A DNA stretch of 64,000 bases, taken from NCBI GenBank assembly GCA_024811115.1, contig JAKOGH010000662.1, forward strand, positions 1 through 64,000, read 5' to 3'. Shown in pieces: positions 36,137 through 48,199 of this stretch; within the stretch, counting starts at the first letter, position 1, and the number at the start of each line of letters is the position of its first letter. The notes beneath the pieces were generated by a model. The model was not told the origin of the DNA. It saw only the letters and a program-made list of their open reading frames with translations, and ran no database searches. This DNA comes from Terana coerulea (lineage: Eukaryota > Basidiomycota > Agaricomycetes > Polyporales > Phanerochaetaceae). A program made the position numbers and the translations under genes.

Positions 36137-36500
36137 TGTTGCAGACAGACATGCATACGTAGTACTATTTTTCATTTTCTTGCATTCATTAGCACAGATA
36201 CATAGCCTAGTAGCAGCCCCAGAGCCTCTGGACTTCATTTCGATGATCCCGGCGCTTAGCGCCCAAATGCGGCTCAGTTCTTCCCACGCTTCGAACACTT
36301 AGCACTTTGGACTCTCTAGCCTTGTCTCTCATCTTGACCTCTTGGTCATTGGGGACAAGTATTGGCACCTGCCTGTCTGTTTTGTGAAATCTACTAGGAG
36401 TTGGCCCTTGTTGCCCTCTTCGTACGCATTTTACCATCTATTCTCCATTCACTCCAATCCACTTCGTTCTGATTACGCTGTCGAGCTCGTCTCCGCAACA
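36137..36500 (+). repeat. Gypsy-type LTR (364 bp), probable 5' LTR
   Basis: Begins TGTTGCAGACAGACATGCAT and ends GTCGAGCTCGTCTCCGCAACA-like TG...CA. The same sequence recurs at 44,002-45,115, where a MITE interrupts it. Flanks are GAGGG on the left and CAGGG right of the distal LTR, four of five bases alike, weakly supporting one element spanning both. Confidence 0.85.
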
Positions 36501-36989
36501 TTAGATCGAGATCTCCCAACCACACTAGTTCGATTGAACCCCTGCAAAGCACAGGCACTACAACAGTCCAGAGATACAGTGCCACTGAAACTCAGCTAAC
36601 CCCCTTTTTACCTTCTTCCCCTTGCTATGCTGCTATTGAGTGAGATGTCAGTGTGGTGAACTTTTGAGTTCCCCACTGTGTGCAAGGAGGTCCACTTGCA
36701 CACTACCTGTTGCTAACCTGTCTGAAGACACAGCCCCCATGCAGCAGTTTGACTGCTCGACGGTCTTCCATTACTACAACTTCAGTAACCAATACAATTA
36801 CCACGGCAAACTAGAGACATACGAGAGGTGTAAATAGCAACTCTGCTCTAATCGTTATAATGAGGTCCGGGCAGAGTACGGAGGAGAGCATCCAGACCAA
36901 ATCTAGCAACCTCGAGTAGGAGAGCACCCAGGAGAACCACTGATCCAACCCCTAGCAGGAAGTTCAGGCTCACCAAGCCCTGCATTCTT
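36501..36989. other. Possible Gypsy leader sequence
   Basis: Follows the LTR directly. No open frame long enough for gag. It may be the untranslated leader plus a degraded gag start. I see no clear primer-binding site. Confidence 0.35.
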
Positions 36990-37283
36990 TGTGTAGAAGT
37001 GTAGCGCATACAGCGGCATACACTCCTACCGAGGCCTAGAGAAAGCTAGAATAGTTACTCACCTGTAGGTTGGTTTGAATACATGTAAGTGGGTTGAAAG
37101 TTGTAAGAGTCTTATTAGAGTATGGTGCAAAGAGCTGCCTTATATACAATATAGGGTAGCTGTACTATAAACAGATACAAATAGGTATCAGAACAATAGA
37201 CAATAGGGATTGTCATAGTGGAACCTGGTAGAACAATAGAGAAGATATGAGCAGAGCGCTTACAGCGTCTATCTGACTCAACA
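36990..37283 (-). repeat. Second Copia element, 3' LTR (about 294 bp)
   Basis: On the minus strand it runs from TGTTGAGTCAGATAGACGCT down to …CTACACTTCTACACA, i.e. TG...CA, preceded by a purine tract (GGTTAGGAGGAG). No partner 5' LTR is found near 40.9 kb, so its outer boundary is inferred from the TG/CA rule. Confidence 0.6.
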
Positions 37284-40200
37284 CTCCTCCTAACCTAGCA
37301 CGGCCGTATTGCCTGCACTGGTTTAGTTAAGCGCTAGTTAGCAGCAATGCGAAGTCCGAGCATTGGTCGGAACTTCGATCTTAACCCTGCTCAGATTCTT
37401 GGTGAATATATCTGCGGGATTGTCAACGCCAGGTACGAAGAGTACTTCAACGTGGCCAGCTTTGACAACATTGCGAATGTAGTGGTAGCAGATGTTGATG
37501 TGCTTGGTGTGCTTTTCAGCAACGGGATTTTCCAAAACGAATAAAGCGCCCCTGGTTATCGCTGCAGATGGGTACTTTCTTGAAGTTGTAACCGAAGTTC
37601 AGAGAGGATGTTTCGAATCCACATGACTTCTCAGGAGCAGTTGCTAAATGCCATGTATTTGGCATCTTTAGTTGACGTTGCTATAGATTTCTGTGCGAAA
37701 GAGCTCTAGTTAAAGGCTTCTCCTGCAAGCATTAGCAGGAAGCCAGTCTGAGAGCAACGGTTGGAAGCAGCTGCCCAATCTGCATTGGTGTACGCCACCA
37801 GGCCTAACTCAGAAGAGCTATTATACTCGAGAGTGTAGTTACAAGTGCCTGACAGATAGCGGCAGATATACAGCGCTTCTGTTCAGGTGGTCTTGGACGG
37901 TTTCGCACTAAATTGTGCGAGCTTTGTGACAGCGTACGCAATGTCTGGTCATGTGCCGAGCATGATATAAAGAAGTAAGCCTATCACAATTTGGAAACGG
38001 CTCTGGCAAGCCTTGTTAAGCTCTCCTTCATTTGGTTGAGGAATATGTTCCTCAGGAAGCGGAGTTTTTGCCATTTTGGCATTGGTCTGGCCACAGTGTT
38101 CAAGTACCTTATCAAGGTAAGCGCACTGATCAATCACAATCTTGTCACCGACTCGTTGTATGCGCATGTGCAGAAACTCCTTTATGTCGCCCATATCGCG
38201 ACATTCCCACCATTTCATGAAGGACTCCTTTTCTTGGAGTACTTGTGCCTTGCTACATCTGACAAATATAGTGTTGTCAATGTAGACTACGACAATGACC
38301 ATGTTGTTGCCTGTGCCTTTGATGTATACATCAGCATTGGACTTCAGTCTTTTGAAGCCAAGCTCAGCCATAGACTTGCTAAGGGCTTTCCACCAGGACA
38401 GTCCTGCCTGCTTAAGCTCGTAAAGGGCGCGATGAAGACAAAGCACTATGTGCTTTTTCCCTTGAGCAGGAGGCCATCAGGTTGTCCCATGTAGATCTCC
38501 TCATTTAATAGTCCGTACAGATATGTGTTGCGCACATTGAGGCCAGTGAGGAAGAAGCCTTCGAGTGCTGCAAGGGCAAGTACGAATCTAACAGTTTCAA
38601 ACTGTACGACTGGAGAGAAGATTTTATCGTAGTCGATTCTCTCAATCTGAGAGAAGCCGTGAGCTACAAGTCGCGCTTTCTTTCAACCATCTGACTTCTC
38701 ATCCAAAACCCATCGGTTTTTAATGATGCTTTGCCTTTCGGCCGCGGGGTGAGTTCGAACATGCCTCTTTTGCTTAATGCATCGAGCTCATCTTTGCATG
38801 CAGCACGCCATTCTACCTGCTGTTTTGCAGGCAGGCGATTTATGCCACGTGAAAGTCCAGTCTCGGACTGAAGACTTTGTTGCATCAGGATCGACTGCTT
38901 GGGCAAGCAAATAATTGTAGAAATTTACTCTCCCTTCCCAGCGCAGTCGTGCCAGTACATCATCTGACACTGGGCTTTCGCTTCCAATGTCTCCAATGGG
39001 CTCAGTGATATCCCGGAACAGGTTTGAGCTGTTCGGATGTAGAAGGGCTAGCAGGACGTGTGGCAGGGACACTGTTGAGCTGCTTGCTAAACTGACTGCA
39101 CCCTTGGTAGCCAACCTTAGTGGGCTTGGTCTGGCCAGTCTGCTTTTCCCAACTACAGATACCTCTATCAGCACCTAAAACTTGTAATGGTGCCTGTGAC
39201 TGGTCATACACGGAGCCTGGATTTCTGACTGGAATCCTTCGTTCGCGAGTACTACACCGCTAGCCCGGCAAGAATAACTGGTGGTGCCAGTATCTGCCGG
39301 ATCTACTGCGGATGGTGTCAGCTTGCAATGAAGCGGACTCAGGCTACACCCAACAGGAGGCTCAGGGGTAGAACTGTTCGACCTGCTCGGTCTCTTTTTG
39401 GCAGAAGGAGGGTTAGGACAAGGTGCAGCTCGCCTTTTAGGCGGTGGTACATCGTCATCACTATCGTCTGATCCTGCACCTTATGAGGACTCACTGTCAT
39501 TCGCATTGTTGGTGTTTTGCTGCAGGCAGGTCAGGCCGTGCGGGCATTTTGCCATCAGAACACTTGGGGAAATAAGTTTCGCACCACTCATTTTGAGTTG
39601 AGCAAAACATGACGTTGTTGGGTCCTCTCATAAAGGTCCAACCGTGCTCGTTGTGTCCGATGTAAGTCATCATTTCGGACTTAGGCTGTAGTTTGTTCTT
39701 GCGAACGCTTGGCAGGGATAAATACCCATGCACTACAGCCAAACACGCGGATATTATCAACGCGGGGTTTTTCACCTATAAGTGCCTCGTATACGTAATC
39801 TATTTTAATCGTGAAACAGGAGTGCGGTTGTAAAGCACTGTTGCATGCATGATCGCAAATTCCCACTACGAAGGAGGAATGCAAGCTGTAAAGCGCATAG
39901 CCTCGGCTTTGTCTATAAGGGTTCGATTGAACCGCTCAGCACGTCCATTCTGCTGTGGAGTATGTGGAACGCTAGTCAGGATTTTAATCCCTGCCTCCTT
40001 TAGCATTTGAATGAATGCGTTTGACTTGTATTCCCCCCCTGCATCCGACATCCAGCTCTTGACACTAGCTTTATGCTAGTTTTGAACCATAGAAAGAAAG
40101 TTTTTGTTGCTTGGATGGTGACGGATTTTAGCCTTAGGCAAATAATCCATGCATGCGATGTATAATCATCGACAAAGGTGCTGATATACTTGTAACGGTG

Positions 40201-40900
40201 ATATGAATCAACCGGGAATTCCTTCAAGTCACTGTGAATGAGCGATTATGCATCTTTTCTTATGCGCAGCCAGAGCAGGGTGAATCTGACTTATTATAGT
40301 CGATATCAGGACATTCCGTTGTTGCTGACAGAAGTTGACGTAGGATCTGCTCAGAGGGATGTCCAAAATGTCTATGCATTATTTCGTGCGAGACTAGCGC
40401 AAGGCCGTCTTGGTCAGTGTCTAGATAGTACACTGTTGCACTTGGATAAAGCGGCACGTATTGCAATAATTCCTGGCAATTATCACCATCCAGGATTTTC
40501 AGAGTAGCTGTGTCACCCTCAATTAACTGGTTCTGTCATAGCAGCTGACCAAGCGAGATAACATTCACGTCCTTCTGTGAAGGCATGTGTTGAACATTTT
40601 TCAGTAAGACTTCAATCGTTTTGCTCATCGCGCTAGGACGGTAGTTAATAACGGAGTCACCATTCTCAGAGATAGTTACATGCCCATTAGCCGTTTGAAC
40701 AACAATTGGGTCAATGTTGCGCAAATTGCGCAATAAACTTCTCTAACTGGTAAAGTGAAATGACGCTCCAGAGTCGAGCAGCCAATCACTTGATTTTGCA
40801 AAGTTTTTACCTTTGCAACTCTGACACACGTTGAATAACTTATTATGCACACATCGGTCTGGTTATTGAAGGAATCCAGCTCCATTCAATACAGTAGCAT
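37284..40900 (-). pseudogene. Second Copia element, 5'-truncated polyprotein
   Basis: Read from right to left: protease DSGAS-like segment (about 40,760), GAG-pre-integrase HRHFGHPSEQILRQLL (about 40,380), integrase core with HAWIICLRLK, SDAGGEYKSNAF and PQQNGRAERFNRTLID (about 39,900-40,050), reverse transcriptase ALYELKQAGLSWW and VVYIDNTIFV (YVDD replaced by YIDN, about 38,270-38,430), and RNase H with VPGVDNPADIFTKNLS (about 37,380-37,430). Many stops and frame changes; gag and the 5' LTR are missing. Much more degraded than the element at 20-25 kb and of a different lineage. Confidence 0.85.
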
Positions 40901-41299
40901 ACATGTGATATCTACTGCTTAATCCAGCCCGCCGAGACATTCGCGCAGTCAGCTGCAAAGTATCGGTTAATGTTGTGCACTAGTTTGGAGTAAAGGGGAC
41001 ATACTCAAGTACATGTTGATGATGTCCTAGTGGATCTCACGATCGTCCATCAGACATCCGGGCGTACTAGTCGTCAATGACGTCGTTGCTGTCCTTGTTT
41101 CCGAGGGACACAGCTTCCTCGATGTCAGGGTGATCATGGGCGTCGGCCGTCCTCCCTGTCAAGCGACATTTGCATGTCAACTTCATCGGACCAGATGATC
41201 AGTGAGGGTTCACATGAGCTGCGCTTGGTGGGGCAAGAGGAGCTACCCTCGATGAACTCCGGCTCAGCAAACTTGCGTTTGAGAGTGATGTTGTTCAAG
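40901..41299. other. Junction between Copia remnant and Gypsy remnant
   Basis: No recognisable protein. A plus frame from 41,174 is open into the RT region, but its first 40 residues do not match any RT I know. The Copia 5' truncation point lies here. Confidence 0.45.
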
Positions 41300-44001
41300 T
41301 CGATGTACAACAACATCCAGATTCATGAGTCAGATCAGTGGAAGGCAGTGTTTATCACCAATCGAGGGCTCTTTGAACCTAGGGTCATGTTCTTTGAACT
41401 GACGAACTTACCGGCCACCTTTCAGTTGCTCATAAATGCCATCTTCGCAGACTTGATAGCAACAAACAAGATGGCCGTCTACATGGATGACATTCTGATC
41501 TACAGTAGCAACTTAGAAGTGCATCGAGAGACAACACATGAAGTTCTGCAACGGCTAAAGGAGTACAACTTGTTCTTTGAAACCGAAAAAGTGCGAGTTT
41601 GACAAAGAGGAGGTCAAATACCTAGGTATAGTTATCCGAGCTGGGGAGGTGAGGATGGATCCAGCCAAGGTACGAGCAATCACAGAGTGGCACACTTCTC
41701 GAACTCTCCAAGATGTATGAGGATTTCTCGGCTTTGCAAACTTTTATCAAAGGTTCATCGAGGGGTTTTCACGTCAAGCTCACCCCCTAAATGATTTGAC
41801 CAAGAAGGACACACTCTGGCAATGGGGACTAGAAGAGCAATCGGCCTTTGATGATTTGCGCAAAGCCTTCGTTATGGCACCGATCCTCGCAATGTATGAC
41901 CCAACTAAGGAAACAAAGATCAAAGTAGATGCATTGAACTTTGCAACCGGAGGAGTCCTATCACAATGAGGAGACGATAACCTCATGCATCTAGTGGTGT
42001 TCCATTCAGAGACGATGTCACCGGCAGAGCGCAACTATGAGATTTATGACAAGGAACTGTTGGCCATCGTCAGAGCTCTAAAGGAATTTCAACATCATTT
42101 AGAAGGACTTCCAAAAGTTACTGTCTACTCAGATCACAAGAACCTGGAGCACTGGATAAGAGCCCAGAACCTAACCCGCCGACAAGCCAGATAGTCACTC
42201 TGGCTGTTGCAATTCCATATAGAGATGGTACATCGCCTAGGCAAGTTGCAAGGCAAGTCTGACATGATGACCCAAAGTGCATCATCCGAAGTTCCAGACA
42301 CCGAAGATAATTGAGAACAAGTAGTACTAGTTCTAAGACACCTGCAGACTATCAACGCAGCAGTCATCTTAGGTACAACAGAAGGAATGGAGACAGGAAG
42401 AGAGTTCAATAGAGAAGGATATCAGAAAGGCAGGGCTAAGAGAAGCAATAGTAGTAAAGGCACTGAAGGGACTGAAGAAGACAGGCACGTGATGACTACT
42501 TGATGGAATAAAGGAATGGGAGGAAGGGGATGGAATGGTATACTATCGAGAGAAGCTGTATGTACTAGATGACTTGGAAATATGGAGGAGGATACTAGCA
42601 GAGTGTCACGATGGAAGAACAGCTGGACATTCAGAACACGACGGAACCTACGAACTGGTGAGCTGGCACTACTGGTGGCCGCTCATGCGAGCCTTTGTCG
42701 ACCAGTATATGCGGGGATGCAAACAATGTCAACGATTCAAACCTGCTTCTCACCCATGAGTCGATCCACTTCCAATAGCCATACCAGAAGGACTCTGGCA
42801 AATTATTGGTGCAGACTTGGTAACAGGACTCCTACTGTCGAAGGGCTTAGACAAACAGCTTTACAGTGCCATTCTAACGATCGTTGACCTGTACACCAAG
42901 CAAGGACACTTTGTGCTCATCAACGACTTGATAACGGCAGAAGGAATTGCATCGCTATTGAAACAGGAACTCTTCAGACTCCATGGACTACCACGAGGGA
43001 TCATATCTGATTGAGGACTACAGTTTGCTGCCAAAGTCATCACGGCCTTGTACAAAAGGCTAGGAATTAACAGTCAGCTTACGACAGCTTATCACCCTCA
43101 GGCCAATGAGCAGACAGAGCGCGCCAACCAGGAGATTGAGCAGTACCTCTAATTATTCACCTTGCAACAACAAGACAACTGGGCTCATTTTATACTAGTT
43201 ACTGAGTTCGCGCTCAATTCCAGAGTACACTCAGCTCATTGATGATTGCCATTCGAAGTACTGTATGGGTACCAACTAGACTTCACCATCCCAGCTTGAG
43301 GGCGCGGCAACATGCTGGCAGCTGACTCCTGAGCAGAACTACTTGCCCAGACACGTAAGAATGCAGAAGCAGCTCTTTGAACTACAAAGAAGGGGATGTC
43401 TGCTAGTGCTCCTCCATCTAAAGTGTTTGATGTTGGAGATAAAGTCTGGCTGAACAGCCGCAAAGTGCAGATGCATCAAGCCTCTTGCAAGCTGGGATCC
43501 AGATAGCTTGGACCTTATGAGATCCTGGAGAGAGTAGGCAATCGGGACTACAAGCTCAAATTACCGACAGTGCTGAAAATCCACAATATATTCCACATTG
43601 ACCGGCTCTCACCATGGAAGGGAAATGAAGTCAATGAAGTCTTATCATCGCCCCCAGCCCCAGTCACAGTTAGAGAGGAGGAGGAGTATGAGGTGGAGGA
43701 GATACTTGACAGTAGAGTCTTCTGCCGGCAATTCCGATACCTTGTCAAATGGAAGGGCTACAGCTCGGGTTCTAACACCTGGGAATTGGCAAAGAACCTT
43801 GAGAATGCCCCAGAAGCCATCGAAACAATCCATAAGTCGCATCCCAGCACAGCCCAACACATTAATGCTGCCATGTTTGCAACTCTGCCGTGGCAACCAC
43901 TACAAAATTTCACCAATATTGTATCACCAGAGTTTGGATGGAAGGAGGGGAGATTTGTGGCACTCGGTTCATTGAGGACAATGGACTTTAGTGGGGAGTA
44001 A
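41300..44001 (+). pseudogene. Gypsy (chromovirus) pol remnant with chromodomain
   Basis: Order: reverse transcriptase from NNIQIHESDQWKAVF with the active site YMDDILIYS (about 41,480-41,510), then GFLGFANFYQRFIEGFS, RNase H VVFHSETMSPAERNYEIYDK, integrase zinc finger and core (LVSWHYWWPLM, ISD.GLQF, TAYHPQANEQTERANQE), LGPYEILERVG, and a C-terminal chromodomain EVEEILDS…YLVKWKGYSSGSNTWE (about 43,690-43,800). In-frame stops replace expected Arg or Trp codons, mostly CGA to TGA, for example at 41,718, 43,012, 43,240 and 43,243. The polyprotein ends at 44,001, against the polypurine tract agtggggagtaa. Confidence 0.92.
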
Positions 44002-45115
44002 TGTTGCAGACAGACATGCATATGTAGTACTATTTTTCATTTTCTTGCATTCATTAGCACAGATACATGGCCTGGTAGCAGCCCTAGAGCCTCTGGACTT
44101 CATTCCGATGATCCCGGCGCTTAGCGCCCAAATGCGGCTCAGTTCTTCCCACATTCTCAGATACTTAGCACCAAGAGGGGCGCTTAAAAGTGAATTTCCT
44201 GACATGCACCTCTAAAGTTTTGAGGACCCCCGACTACCAAGCGGTAGCGGATGGTGTGGAGCATCACTCCACTTGCCAGCGCATGGCATCATTGGACGCT
44301 CATAACCAGTTGCATTCCATTTGCATCCTTCACAATTTCCTGTCTCTTCCTCAGCATTTACGTGGTGAAAAAGCCCATACAGCATATGAAAATGTTAATT
44401 GACTATAGATACTCATTAGTGCGATTTTTCCCCATGAATGGGCTCATTTTAAGTGGTGCTTACTTGTCAGCTCTAGATGATACAACTCCAAAAATTCAAT
44501 CTTCTTTCTGAAAATAGTCTTAGAACTATATGCATCATTAAACAAAACATCGAAGCCATGCATGGCTATGCAGGAACTAGACACGCTCTACAGCCTCTAC
44601 TTGGTGAAGACGCAACTTCGCGACCTACATAGTTCACACTTGCACGTGACTGACTTCCCAAATTAGCTGAGAGATCACTACCTTATTGCGTTCGTTGTTT
44701 TCTCCTCTCACACAAGAAATCGCCCAAAATTGAGGGGCAGCATCATAATATAGTGCTTATTATTTCTGTTCCAAAATAAGTACCCATAGCAAGGGTTAGA
44801 TCACATGTTTACAGGCTCTCTGTGAGAAAGACGCAAACAGGGACCTGAAACACTGCTATCACCCCGGCTCCACGTGGGCGGTGCATATCTCTGATTCAGA
44901 TCTCGCCCCCTCTTGTTTAGCACTCTGGACTCTCTAGCCTTATCTCTCATCTCGACCTCTTGGTCATTAGAATAAGTATTGGCACCTGCCTGCCTGTTCT
45001 ATGAAATCTACTAAGAGTTGGCCTTCGTCGCCCTCCTTGTACATATTCTACTATCTATTCTCTATCCACTCTGATCTGCTTGTTCTGGTTACATGTCGAG
45101 CTCGTCTCCACGACA
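44002..45115 (+). repeat. Gypsy 3' LTR, interrupted by a MITE
   Basis: Starts TGTTGCAGACAGACATGCAT and ends CTCGTCTCCACGACA. Without the inserted 744-bp element and one target copy, its length is about the same as the 364-bp LTR at 36,137. Confidence 0.9.
44172..44915. mobile_element. hAT-like MITE (744 bp) inside the Gypsy LTR
   Basis: Ends are inverted: CAAGAGGGGCG at 44,172 and the reverse complement CAAGAGGGGGCGAG from 44,915 inward. It is flanked by TTAGCAC (44,165-44,171 and 44,917-44,923), or eight bases with one mismatch (CTTAGCAC/TTTAGCAC). The uninterrupted LTR at 36,137 shows the empty site. No transposase frame. Confidence 0.85.
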
Positions 45116-46089
45116 CAGGGGGCCTGTACAATAGCAGGCTTCATGGTGTCGCTATGATTCAAGCATATATGCGCACCATTTGCCCAGAGCCTTTTCACAT
45201 AACATTCCAGCTAACATCTTCTTCATACATCACGTTGTACGAAGCCGCTATACAGTGGAAATGTCATATTTCCTACGATTTCTTGCAAGTTGCACACCGA
45301 GTGCAATGCTCGCACGTTCTGATGCAAATATTGCAGCGCTAACGTGCCAGAGGCCTCAAGTCTAAGTGGAGTGCTGAATGGAACGGCCTAGTAGTGATAC
45401 GAAGAGGATACGAGAGAAGCAGCGGTAAGGACATAGCAAAGGGAGCGTAGGATTGAGTCGCGAACTCGCGAGAGAGCCCTGGGTTGAGTCACATGACAAC
45501 AATCTACACTCGCGCTTGCGAAAGTCACCAGACGCTTGATAGCATTTTGAGCTTGGTTCCCACCGATTCTCGCATAGGCCCCGCGAAGAGCAAACACCTG
45601 CAGCCTCTGCTGCACTCAAACATCCTGTGAACGAAGACTAGAGGTTCCTCACAAAACCGGACCAATGTAGTGCTCTTCTGATATAGCGATGCATTCGCGT
45701 CACTTAACCCCGTTTTAAGGGTTGGTACACGGGCGCTTCATATTAGTTCGAGCTCACTGTGTTCGACAGCGGTGGGGGATATTATGGAGTTTGTACAAAC
45801 ACTTCAATGTGGTCGTTTTTGGTATATAGGGCTATTACAAGGTACTTATCGGCCTTTTATGCCTGTCATGAGTGTCTCAAGCTATGGTAAGGGGTGGATT
45901 CGCTTTGCTCGCGGTGGATGTAGGTGTGCTCACTGTTGCTCACAATGAGCCGTGCTGCAAATTTTTATTGTCTGTCTGTCTGTCTCAGGTTTGTCTGGGA
46001 TTCTGTGATAAGTATAGCCTCTTGGGCTGTTGTTTGGTGAGAATCATAGCCCTAGGGGCTCCTTTCTATTGTTTCCAGTTTTTTGACAT
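45116..46089. other. Spacer, nothing recognised
   Basis: Short frames only. It includes tgtctgtctgtctc near 45,970. Confidence 0.5.
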
Positions 46090-46245
46090 GGTGGTCGTTA
46101 GGGTCCCCTTCTTCAATCATTGGATTACCGCGTACTTCCAGCATGGTGGCCTATCCACAAGCGACCCCGACATGCTCTCATATGTAGTAGTACCGGCGTC
46201 CTTCCGTCCACCCACTATCTACAACATGTCCAAGGAGTAGATTGC
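46090..46245 (+). pseudogene. Alpha/beta-hydrolase fragment
   Basis: Reads HWITAYFQHGGLSTSDPD, then LSYVVVPASFRPPTIYNMSK and a stop. This resembles the cap/C-terminal part of the fungal alpha/beta-hydrolase family that also appears at 48.2-48.9 kb (HWVTSYIKHGDLSVRNPD…LSYVV-like). No nucleophile elbow is present; this is a relic of one exon. Confidence 0.6.
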
Positions 46246-47226
46246 CAACGACTTCTATACCCTTCGGCCAGTGGCTCAGTGATGTCGCTCATGGTCTTCT
46301 CCATCCCGCAGCTGTAAGCCAGCTATAAAAAGGCATGCTTCAACAAAAAGCTGCAAGTATGAAGGTCCTTGTCGGACAAAATAGTGGAATTGAGCGACTG
46401 TGCACTCGAACTCGGACTGGGCGCGTCAAATAGGATTCATTAAGGTAAATTAACGGTAAATCTGCTTTATTTATGCTAAATCCTGGACTCGTTTGTCATA
46501 TCTCACTCTTGTTCTCATACTTGCGCTTTTTCTATCCCTTCTGTCAGGCTAATCGAGCTGAATATATGCTGATTTATATCTTTTTACTGTGATTAGTGCT
46601 ATTGTGTTCTCACGGGCATCTTTCTTCGTTGGAGGCCGGGGCACGTGGCAAGCGGCTGCCAAAACGGGCAAAGAAACAAACATAGGTGGGCCCTCAGATA
46701 AGTCACTGTCAGCAAATATTGTGAGAGTATCTGCATGTCGTCATTCTAAATATAGATGACAGTGTCAGCCAGCCGGATGTTCTTGTATAGCGACTTCCAG
46801 TTCCACCGGCATATCTCCGAAGCGAGTTCGAGTTTCTATAGACGCCGACGAGTTTCAGCGTAAACGCTGGTGAGTTTGTTGCCTCCTACCAGTCCCAGTC
46901 GCTATCCTCCTCATTAGGGCTTCGTTAAGACTAATTATCTTTTGATCGCCCCAGTTTACTTCGACAATTCCCAGCACCAGCATTTTGACTGCCATTGTCC
47001 CTCAGATGCAAGTGTTGCTCGTCAGATCATCGGACATCGGCTTGATTGTGCTTTGATGCGCCCCTAAGCTCGGATCATATTTTGTGCCTCTCGCGCGGGT
47101 GCTCGTAACACCCTTGGCTTTTTTCACGTTACGGTCTCCTTTGAAATATCTCACCTCAATTGTTACGTCAACACTAATGGCATATTCTATTCGTTCTACA
47201 ATGTTCGAGTGTACACAAGGTTCTAT
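46246..47226. other. Spacer, nothing recognised
   Basis: AT-rich to mixed sequence without assignable frames or repeats. Confidence 0.5.
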
Positions 47227-47340
47227 TATCAAAATAAGGTCTTAGGGACAGCGTGGGCACTGCGCATAACGTCAAGGACGGTAAAGATGATGGTGAGCAG
47301 CACCCGAGAGGGTGCAAACACGTAAGGGATAGGTATAAGT
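47227..47340 (-). repeat. Split copy of the small-element LTR, left part
   Basis: Matches the first 114 bases of the 205-bp LTR at 54,848 (atcaaaataaggtcttaggg...), with several differences. The rest of the LTR continues at 47,903 after an insertion. Confidence 0.85.
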
Positions 47341-47902
47341 ATCATTCATATATAAAAATTATGGCACCAAAGTAACAAAAGCCTTCAATTCCGCACTGAC
47401 TCACCTGGGGCGTGTCCCTCTGCAGTATGTAGTATAAGTATATTTACTGACCTCTCTTCGATTTACCCGCCCCCGCGAATTTGTATCACGGATTCCGGGT
47501 CATTCTATCCTTGCTGATCCACACCACAGTCCGTCTTACTCGTCCTAACCCTCGCAGCCTCTGCTGATGTCTGGCATTCCAGTCAGGCCCGCCCGCTTCT
47601 ATCATTTTTGGGCAAGTACTTACTCATCTCCTACGCTTTCTGGTGCATATATGTACCAACTGAATCTCACCAGTTTTACAGGCAGCGGCACTGCTTTATG
47701 TATTTAGTTTATTTCAGCCGCAGTCATGGTGTTAGTATACAGCTGTAGTCGTAGTAAGTACTAGCGCTTTGCAGCCGGCGCCCTCACTGCCGGCACCCTC
47801 GCAGCCGGCACCCTCATATACGTAGCAGGCGCCCTCACCCAATGTCACCTTAACCCAACGCCAAGCTGGGCCACTCCCCGGAGCGAAGCGAAGGCACCTC
47901 TG
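47341..47902. other. About 560-bp insertion splitting an LTR
   Basis: Lies between the two parts of the small LTR. No clear terminal inverted repeats. Contains a short GC-rich tandem array (see 47,766). Confidence 0.55.
47766..47838 (+). repeat. Short tandem repeat, gccggcaccctc unit
   Basis: Units of 12-15 bp of the form gcagccggcaccctc follow one another about four times (cagccggcgccctca, ctgccggcaccctcg, cagccggcaccctca, then gcaggcgccctcacc after a short break). Confidence 0.8.
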
Positions 47903-47999
47903 TGTGAGTGACTTATATATGCTACGAGTGGTGTCCAGGTGCAGTAAGCATAGTGACGGTACCTTAATAACACTAAAGTACCAAAATCCGACACCTATA
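47903..47999 (-). repeat. Split copy of the small-element LTR, right part
   Basis: Matches the last part of the LTR at 54,848 (gtgagtgacttatatatgct … aaagtaccaaaatccgaca). Together with 47,227-47,340 it makes one LTR, apparently a solo LTR, since no internal region follows. Confidence 0.85.
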
Positions 48000-48199
48000 T
48001 CTAACAAGTTCTCGCGATTGCCGACCAATGACCTATGAAGGGACTAGCCGTGAGTCGTGACCAGAGTACTACATCGTATCTTAGTTGGTATGTCGGTCGC
48101 CTTTCTAACCATGTCGCCCCTAACTAACTTGTTCTGTTTCTCAGAGACGGTGCTGTACGTGTCACGAGAGCAAGAGCTAGCACATCGGCTGATGATACT

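Larger units (their letters stand above)
36137..45115 (+). mobile_element. Composite: decayed chromodomain Gypsy element with nested Copia and MITE
   Basis: Two same-orientation LTRs (36,137-36,500; 44,002-45,115) enclose Gypsy reverse transcriptase, RNase H, integrase and chromodomain remains at 41.3-44.0 kb. The 5' half (gag, protease, start of RT) is missing and its place is taken by a 5'-truncated Copia in the opposite orientation (36,990-40,900). That the two LTRs belong to one insertion is inference from the spacing and near-matching flanks. Confidence 0.65.

Noticed and set aside
36137..36500. Calling this a solo LTR.
   Set aside because: The partner LTR, the Gypsy pol between them and partly matching flanks make a gutted full element more likely, though not proven.
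47765..47840. CRISPR-like array from the gccggcaccctc repeats.
   Set aside because: Units are contiguous with no spacers and the genome is eukaryotic; a simple tandem repeat.
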